A stretch of DNA of 15,097 nt from Candidatus Altimarinota bacterium (GTDB lineage: Bacteria; Patescibacteriota; Gracilibacteria; BD1-5; UBA2023), in assembly GCA_943355085.1 (NCBI GenBank), contig CALREC010000001.1:1-15097 (forward strand), in the 5' to 3' direction. Under the pieces are notes generated by a model. It ran no database searches. It was not told the origin of the DNA and saw only the letters and a program-made list of their open reading frames with translations. Shown here piece by piece: positions 8,855 through 13,729 of this stretch (positions within the stretch are counted from its first letter, which is position 1; every line of letters begins with the position of its first letter). The translations under genes were made by a program, and so were the position numbers.

Positions 8855-9169
8855 ATGTCATTTGCTATGTATAATGAATCTTTTCAGTGTGAGTGGTGTA
8901 ACCAGTTTGTTGCATGTCACCCTGAAGGTTCGGCGAGAAATCATTGCCCATTTTGTCTCTGCTCTCAGCATGTAGATCATCTAAGCCCATGAGACAGGGC
9001 TTCCAGTTGTCATGCAAAGATGTCCCCTATAAATATAGATTATCGTAAAAATAAAGGGTATATGATTCAGCATGAATGTGTAAAATGTAAAAAAAGTATT
9101 CTCAACAAGGTAGCGCCTGACGATCATTTTCTCGAATTTATAAAAAAACTCAATAAAGAAAGAATGTAA
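8855..9169 (+). CDS. RNHCP-domain zinc-ribbon protein (104 aa)
   Basis: The signature RNHCPFCLCSQHVD (residues 28-41) is that of the RNHCP family (named for this motif), small cysteine-rich proteins of unknown function. Cysteine pairs CEWC (12-15), CPFC (31-34) and CVKC near residue 78 look like zinc-ribbon ligands. Residue 46, the Gly of the PGDRA segment downstream of the signature, is encoded by UGA (8990-8992). The ATG at 8855 lies 2 bases after the previous stop, and tilS follows after 12 bases. The cysteine pattern and its place beside tilS point to an RNA-related role, but that is inference only. Confidence 0.9.
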
Positions 9170-9181
9170 CACATAAAGTAT

Positions 9182-10117
9182 ATGCTTCAAAAAATTCTCT
9201 CTCAATACAATCTCACTTCTCAGGATCGCCTTGTTATAGCATGTTCATGATGACCTGACAGCATGTATCTCTTGACGGAGATTGTAAAGATTCATGCACA
9301 GGAACAACTGATTGTAGCCCACTTTAATCATGGACTCCGAGGAGCCGAAAGTGATGCGGATGAACTATTTTTACGAGATTATTGCCATACTCATCATTTT
9401 GTGTTTGAAACAACCAAACAAGATATCGCGAGTACCGCCAGAATGATCAAAAAATGAATCGAGGAAACCGCCAGAATCGAGCGATATGCCTTTCTTGCTT
9501 CTATCATGAAACAGTATGCTGCAAAATATATACTTACAGCACATCATCTCGATGACAATATAGAAACTCTCATACTTAACCTCATTCGAGGTACAAAAAT
9601 GCATGGACTCACAGGTATTCCTGAGCAAAATCAATCTACACTCCGGCCGCTTTTAGGTATTACCAAGACTGAAATCATCCAACAACTTACCATCAATAGC
9701 ATCCCATATACGATTGACTCGACCAATGCGGACGATACATATTTGCGCAACCATGTGCGCCTCAATATAATCCCCCTCTTTGAACGCATTAATCCAGAAT
9801 ATCGCCATAATCTTGGATCATTTATCTCATATGCAAAAGAGTTAGTGGGTTTTCTCGATGCTCAGGTATTGATGTTTCTAAAAGAACAGTCCCTTTTTCT
9901 TGTAGAGGATTTTCAAACTATATCGTACTTTCTCCAACGAGAAGTGATTCGATATCTCTACGAACAAGCAAACGCTGGAACTATTGGACTTTCTGAATGA
10001 TGAATTGCTGAGATTATTCGCTTTATCTGAGATAAGGGGAATTATACCCAGAAAGATCTCGGGAAATTACATTTAGAAAAAAAGAATGGACGAGTTTATT
10101 TTTCGAGTCGTATATAG
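9182..10117 (+). CDS. tilS: tRNA(Ile)-lysidine synthetase TilS (311 aa)
   Basis: TilS attaches lysine to C34 of tRNA-Ile(CAU), using ATP, so that it reads AUA instead of AUG; it is normally essential. The PP-loop ATP-binding motif is SGGPDS (residues 22-27), and both glycines are encoded by adjacent UGA codons (9248-9253). Other signatures: [34 protein letters not shown], and [12 protein letters not shown]. Six UGA codons in all (9248, 9251, 9455, 9998, 10001, 10028). At 311 residues it matches the short class, which lacks most of the C-terminal tRNA-binding domains of the 432-aa E. coli enzyme. It is the last gene of the plus-strand operon. Its TAG lies 22 bases inside the convergent ruvB gene. 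Confidence 0.96.
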
Positions 10118-11124
10118 CGTTCACCGCTCTCAGAAAGCTTTCGCCCTCGGGGAGTGCGTTCGAGAAAGCCGATTTTTAGAAGATACGGCTCGACTACATC
10201 TTCGATGGTTTCCTCCTCCTCTCATACAATAGAGGCGAGTGTGTGGAGTCCAACAGTACGCCCAGCAAAATTGTACGCAAGGATATGGAGGAGTTTGCGA
10301 TCGAGTTCATCGAGACCAAGAGCATCTATGCCCAGAGACGTAAATATCTTCTCTGCTTCGATAGGACTGTCTATGTTGTGTCCGACGATTTGATAATCAC
10401 GAAGTGTTTTGACAAATCTATTTACTATACGTGGGGTGCCTCGGCTTTTACGAGCAACCAGTTCCCAGATCTCACTTTTCTCGACCAAGATACCGAGTAT
10501 ACGAAAAGATCGACGTACAATCTCTGCAAGATCTGCAATCTCATAGAAATCAAGCTTGAGAACATTTCCAAACCGGTCACGAAGAGGACCAGAAATCTTC
10601 GCAAGCTTCGTAGTCGCACCGATAAGGGTAAATTTTGGAATATCCATACGAATCGATGTGGCTCCTGTCCCTGTACCAATCATGATATCGATGGCAAAAT
10701 CTTCCATGGCGCTATAGAGAATCTCCTCGATCTGAGGTCTGAGGCGATGAATCTCGTCTATAAAAAGTATATCTCCCTCTTGTAGGCTTGTGAGCAGAGA
10801 CACAATATCGGCTTGTTTCTCGATAGCCGGACCACTCGTCTGCTTGAGATGCGATTGCATCTCCGAGGCGATAATAGCCGAAAGTGTTGTTTTCCCAAGT
10901 CCTGGAGGACCATACAAGAGTATATGTTCCAATGATACTTTTCGAATTTGGGCTGATTTTATGGCGATATTCAGGTGTTTTTTGATCGATTCTTGTCCGA
11001 TGTATTCACTGAGTGTTTTGGGACGGAGGATATTCTCATTCACCATATCATTTTCTCGCTCTACTGGAGCCACAACGCGTGAAGACTCTGGAGCTTCTGA
11101 GATTTTAGTAGATTTTATGACCAT
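10096..11124 (-). CDS. ruvB: Holliday junction branch-migration ATPase RuvB (342 aa)
   Basis: RuvB hexamers drive branch migration of Holliday junctions with RuvA and RuvC. Seen here: [12 protein letters not shown] lead-in, Walker A GPPGLGKT (residues 72-79), Walker B with FIDEIHRL, sensor region [18 protein letters not shown] including the arginine finger, and the winged-helix C-terminus ([19 protein letters not shown]). One UGA (10222) is Gly, within [21 protein letters not shown]; the standard code would delete the C-terminal domain. The start at 11124 gives a normal length; a second in-frame ATG at 11046 (MVNENILRP) is also reasonable. The 3' end overlaps tilS by 22 bases in convergent orientation. 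ruvA and ruvC are not adjacent. Confidence 0.97.
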
Positions 11125-11223
11125 GAGAGAATTGTTTAATGATGATTTGGTGCTTGTTAACAACAAGAAATGTATCACTTACTTTATTCATTTATACACA
11201 TTTTCTCCAAAAAATCTATTTTT

Positions 11224-11253
11224 TTGTTGATTTTTTCTATATTTCCCTATAAT
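11224..11253 (+). promoter_or_regulatory. Promoter of rplK
   Basis: TTGTTG (11224-11229), an 18-base spacer and a perfect TATAAT (11248-11253). Transcription would start near 11260 and leave an 80-base AT-rich leader before the rplK ATG. The spacing is one base longer than optimal. Confidence 0.55.
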
Positions 11254-11340
11254 GCTCAAGCTTCTTATATTAAATATAATCTTTCTCTCCTATTTCTCCA
11301 TAGGTGAGCTACATTTCTCTATCATTAATAATCACATATC

Positions 11341-11778
11341 ATGGCACCTAAAAAGAAACCTAAAAAGATTGTTAAGCTCCAACTTAAGGCGGGTATGGCA
11401 AATCCAGCTCCTCCAGTCGGAACCGCCCTTGGACCTACAGGAATTCAGATTGCAGAATTTTGTAAACAATTTAATGAAGCTACTCGAGATAGAATGGGAA
11501 TGGTTCTTCCAACTATCATAAATATCTACGAGGATCGTTCATTTGATTTCTATACAAAACAACCACCGATGACTTATCTTATTAAGACTGAACTCAATCT
11601 CAAGAGTGGATCAAAACTCCCTCATAAGGATAAAGTAGCCCATCTTACTCTTGATCAGCTCAAGAAAATTGCTGCTCTTAAGATGGTGGATCTCAATGCA
11701 AACGACGAAGCTATGGCAATGTCGATCATTGCTGGTTCTGCTCGAAGTATGGGTATCACTACTGATCTCAAGAAATAA
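11341..11778 (+). CDS. rplK: Ribosomal protein L11 (145 aa)
   Basis: L11 binds the GTPase-associated region of 23S rRNA and supports factor-dependent GTP hydrolysis. Seen: basic N-terminal tail (MAPKKKPKK), KLQLKAGMANPAPPVG, EDRSFDFYTKQPP, LKSGSKLPHKDKVAHLT and the C-terminal SIIAGSARSMGI motif. Length is normal. There are no UGA codons, as expected for a highly expressed gene. The usual PPVGPALG loop reads PPVGTALG here (Thr28 in place of the conserved Pro, in the loop where proline changes alter thiopeptide binding). rplA, the normal partner downstream, is missing; a palindromic element and a tRNA follow instead. Confidence 0.98.
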   Translation: MAPKKKPKKIVKLQLKAGMANPAPPVGTALGPTGIQIAEFCKQFNEATRDRMGMVLPTIINIYEDRSFDFYTKQPPMTYLIKTELNLKSGSKLPHKDKVAHLTLDQLKKIAALKMVDLNANDEAMAMSIIAGSARSMGITTDLKK

Positions 11779-11780
11779 AA

Positions 11781-11816
11781 CCTCACTCCAACCCTCTCCT
11801 AGAAGGAGAGGGGGCT
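11781..11816. repeat. GC-rich palindromic element after rplK
   Basis: CCCTCTCCT (11792-11800), loop AGA, AGGAGAGGG (11804-11812), within the longer sequence CCTCACTCCAACCCTCTCCT. It resembles the widespread dispersed palindromes of the CCTCACCC...CCCTCTCC type found in many bacterial genomes and is much more GC-rich than its surroundings. No T-run follows, so it is not a classic terminator, though it may slow polymerase or protect the rplK 3' end. Confidence 0.6.
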
Positions 11817-11827
11817 GGTGGAAATAC

Positions 11828-11903
11828 GGCGTCATCGTCTAACGGTTAGGACGCGGGATTCTCATTCCCGCAATCGGAGTTCGATTCTCCGTGACGTCAC
11901 CAA
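11828..11903 (+). tRNA. tRNA-Glu (anticodon CUC)
   Basis: Complete cloverleaf of 76 bases including an encoded 3' CCA. The acceptor GGCGTCA pairs with TGACGTC (one G-U), the D arm has the TCTAACGGTTAGGA pattern typical of tRNA-Glu, the anticodon stem CGGGA/TCCCG closes the loop TTCTCAT with CTC at 11861-11863, and the T arm is CGGAG-TTCGATT-CTCCG. It reads GAG (and not GAA), so a second tRNA-Glu(UUC) must exist elsewhere. A strong terminator follows. Confidence 0.97.
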
Positions 11904-11922
11904 TGTTAAATTTGTAAACGTA

Positions 11923-11965
11923 AAAATCCCTTTGTTGAGCTCAAAAGCCGCAAGGGATTTTTTAG
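11923..11965 (+). terminator. Terminator after tRNA-Glu
   Basis: AAAAATCCCTT (11923-11933) pairs perfectly with AAGGGATTTTT (11953-11963) across a 19-base loop, ending in a T-run. It lies 19 bases after the tRNA CCA end. Confidence 0.85.
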
Positions 11966-12090
11966 AGAATAAAAGCTATCAAACATTTGTCAAATTAGAA
12001 TCGATGTATCCTTTGCATATTTCTATTCAGTCCAAATATCCCAGTTTATAAAAATGTTCTCCGTCAATATATTTTGAGACCTCTTTTAAT

Positions 12091-12128
12091 AAAGAAACTT
12101 CGCTGTATTAAAGTTTCTTTAAATTTTT
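12091..12128. terminator. Bidirectional terminator downstream of the AbrB-like gene
   Basis: AAAGAAACTT (12091-12100) and its exact complement AAGTTTCTTT (12111-12120) enclose a 10-base loop. AAATTTTT follows on the plus strand, and an A/T-rich tail follows on the minus strand. It lies about 45 bases beyond the minus-strand stop at 12164. The rest of 11966-12163 shows no gene that I can support. Confidence 0.65.
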
Positions 12129-12163
12129 ATGAAAGGATATGGTTAATATTATTTTCATAATGT

Positions 12164-12433
12164 TTATACATGAGAAAGTAGTGCATCCAATTCGACCAAT
12201 TTCCCATCACTATGTGCCTTATTAAATGCTTTTACCACAGCCTCATCAAATGCTTTTTCTTCAGAGTCTAGGGAATCTGCTTTCATATGGAGATTTGCAT
12301 TTTGAATAAAAACTCAGTTTGAGGTGAGTTTTGCTATTACAAAAGTATCTTTCGTAATTCATAAAGTCTTTCTCCATGCTCAAGGGATAGTAATCTGACC
12401 TTTTCAGATAGGCTTTATAAGCGTTTGATTCAT
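12164..12433 (-). CDS. AbrB/SpoVT (MazE-like) DNA-binding protein (89 aa)
   Basis: The N-terminal ~45 residues match the swapped-hairpin AbrB fold: LIKPIGKGQITIPGAWRKTLGI, then TFVIAKLTSNGVFIQ. The usual pattern is 'kkGqitIP..lR..LGi..gd'. Such proteins act as transcription regulators or as antitoxins that repress their own operon. The acidic, helical C-terminus (DSLDSEEKAFDEAVVKAF) could be a toxin-binding tail. Four UGA codons (12404, 12380, 12359, 12314) are Gly, which hides this gene completely from standard-code calling. No toxin gene follows; a terminator lies directly downstream, so it is an orphan regulator or a solitary antitoxin. Two AAGTTAAA direct repeats just upstream of the start (12441-12456) could be an operator. 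Confidence 0.85.
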
Positions 12434-12440
12434 ATTTTAA

Positions 12441-12456
12441 AAGTTAAAAAGTTAAA
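12441..12456. repeat. Direct repeat AAGTTAAA x2 upstream of the AbrB-like gene
   Basis: AAGTTAAA at 12441-12448 and 12449-12456, 8 bases before the start codon, between it and a TATACT -10 candidate (minus strand, 12465-12470). Placement suits autoregulation by the AbrB-like protein, but AT-rich repeats arise easily by chance. Confidence 0.35.
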
Positions 12457-12515
12457 CTTTTGAAAGTATATTCAATTTCCCCAAAAATCAAAAACAAATT
12501 TTCGGCGTTTTGTAC

Positions 12516-12536
12516 AGATGTTGCACTGCAACATCT
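12516..12536. repeat. 21-bp perfect palindrome
   Basis: AGATGTTGCA, a central C, then TGCAACATCT. It sits 8 bases after the stop of the S74 fragment (minus strand) and about 80 bases upstream of the AbrB-like start. No T-run follows on either strand, so an operator is as likely as a hairpin terminator. Confidence 0.75.
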
Positions 12537-12543
12537 CTATCAA

Positions 12544-13029
12544 TTACTGACACATACTCGCACTCGGATGATCTAGACAGATGAGAGATTTGAGATCTTG
12601 ATTTTCTTTTTTCAATTCTTTCACTGCCTCTATAAGAGGAGCAAAAAGTCCTCCATAATCAACCGACCGTATTCATTTATTATTTTTGTAGACGACCTGT
12701 GGATATTCTGATTCTACTTCCTGGGCGATAATCCCTATTTTCTGACCTTCCCCGCGCCATTTTTCGGAGTCTTTCCATTCAAATGAAACTCCGCGAATAG
12801 CGATAATCTTATCAAGTGCGCCAGTGAGAGTTGTTATATTCTTTTTCAAACTACGATCCGATGAAGAGCAAGATGTGCCATAATTAAACTCTCCATTGGC
12901 ATCTTTACAGATATAATATCCACCTCCACCAGATGGCATTCAGGGGTTACGAATACGCCCATTCCCAGGAGAGGTTCAAGCCTCAAGTGATACCTGGGGA
13001 CTCGTTGTCCCGATCCCGACGTTGCCAGA
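12544..13029 (-). pseudogene. Headless S74-chaperone fibre gene fragment (about 161 codons)
   Basis: The frame begins directly after the toxin's TAG with SGNVGIGTTSPQVSLEAG, the repeat unit of the fibre protein at 13730-15097. It then continues through PGMPSGGGGYYICKD into an apparently complete S74 intramolecular chaperone domain: SSSDRSLKKNI (self-cleavage site region), ALDKIIAIRGVSFEWK, IGIIAQEVESEYPQVV, then a coiled helix and CLDHPSASMCQ. UGA at 12976, 12940 and 12673 is Gly. No start codon precedes the repeat unit; the first internal ATG (12939) would give a 131-aa chaperone-only protein. The N-terminal shaft is missing, apparently replaced by the toxin-antitoxin pair. It is called a pseudogene, though expression of the chaperone alone cannot be excluded. 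Confidence 0.8.
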
Positions 13030-13305
13030 CTATCCAAAAATTTCACTATGGGAATTCACCCTGAGAAGATAGAGAACGAGATCTCATTTTGAGACTTCAT
13101 ATACCAGGAGAAGATCAGGTGATACATGACATTCTCTACAACCTTCCCACTCTCACTGAAGCTTGTGATCGTGATAGCTCGAATCCAAATTTTCTCACTT
13201 TTGAAGCTTGGATATGACAAAATAGAGTTCTTTCAGAACTTTAATATTCTTCTCAAGCTTCTTGAACTCCCTCCTATATTTAGTTGATAACTTTATTGTG
13301 TACAT
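13030..13305 (-). CDS. yafQ: YafQ/RelE-family mRNA interferase toxin (91 aa)
   Basis: Toxins of this family cut mRNA on the ribosome when freed from their antitoxin. MYTIKLSTKYRREFKKLEKN starts like the family, and the C-terminal half carries the signature DHKLQGEWEGCRECHVSPD followed by LLLVYEV and a final RVNSHSEIF. Likely catalytic residues by analogy with E. coli YafQ: His47, His60, Asp64, His86 and Phe90; the Trp that follows the Asp in E. coli is Leu here. UGA at 13195, 13153 and 13084 supplies three glycines. The ATG at 13303-13305 gives the normal family length and overlaps the preceding small gene by 26 bases, the usual antitoxin-toxin arrangement. The TAG stop abuts a fibre-gene fragment in the same frame. 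Confidence 0.92.
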
Positions 13306-13519
13306 CTTTTCAGAGTTCAGAGATAAATAAGTCATCCACGCTTTTATAGCTCTCTTTTGCTTTTCTTGCAGAGCTTCTCTCACTATTGAGTGAGTCTTTT
13401 TTCTGATCAAAGAGCACGATTATTTTCACATATTCATTCGAGTACTGTTTTCCAATATTCACAACACCCGACAGAGTATGTCATTTTACCCTCTTCTCTA
13501 TAGCAAAAGCTGTGTTCAT
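13280..13519 (-). CDS. Putative antitoxin of the YafQ-type toxin (79 aa)
   Basis: The position (directly upstream, 26-base overlap with the toxin) and size make this the cognate antitoxin. It begins MNTAFAIEKRVKGHTLSG, with a beta-rich N-terminal half (SGVVNIGKQYSNEYVKIIVLF) and a charged helical C-terminal half (ERSSARKAKESYKSVDD) that could bind the toxin. It does not look like the ribbon-helix-helix DinJ/RelB antitoxins normally paired with YafQ, and I do not recognise its DNA-binding fold. UGA at 13481 and 13310 is Gly. The identification rests on context, not sequence similarity. Confidence 0.72.
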
Positions 13520-13550
13520 AGATTATGAAATTTATAGATTAATTTTTATT

Positions 13551-13577
13551 ATTATACCAAAAACCCCAAAAACTCAA
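13551..13577 (-). promoter_or_regulatory. Extended -10 promoter for the toxin-antitoxin pair
   Basis: On the minus strand TTGGTATAAT gives a perfect -10 (13556 to 13551) next to a TGG element, with TTGAGT (13577 to 13572) 15 bases upstream. It would leave about a 25-base leader before the antitoxin ATG. The rest of 13580-13729 shows only a weak 6-bp inverted repeat. Confidence 0.5.
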
Positions 13578-13729
13578 AAAGGAATTTACCATACCTCACC
13601 GCTTACTAGGGAGTCTTGAGTAAGGGCTCATAAACCTCGATTTATTTATTGCAATGCAGAAAGTATGTAAATTCAAGATAGATATACGCTCTCTTTAGTC
13701 CCACAAGCATGTATTATAGATGTTTTGAC

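Noticed and set aside
11818-12051. Plus-strand open frame across the tRNA and its terminator
   Set aside because: It covers a complete tRNA-Glu and a terminator hairpin, starts at GTG and has no protein-like character.
12846-13046. Minus-strand frame starting MKFLDSLATSGSG over the S74 fragment
   Set aside because: It is an off-frame shadow of the SGNVGIGTT/S74 reading frame, which has clear family motifs.
13306-13410. N-terminal extension of the toxin up to 13410
   Set aside because: It is open by chance in the frame overlapping the antitoxin; the ATG at 13305 gives the normal YafQ length and the usual gene overlap.
13602-13624. 6-bp inverted repeat CTTACT...AGTAAG
   Set aside because: Too short, with an 11-base loop and no T-run; not distinguishable from chance.
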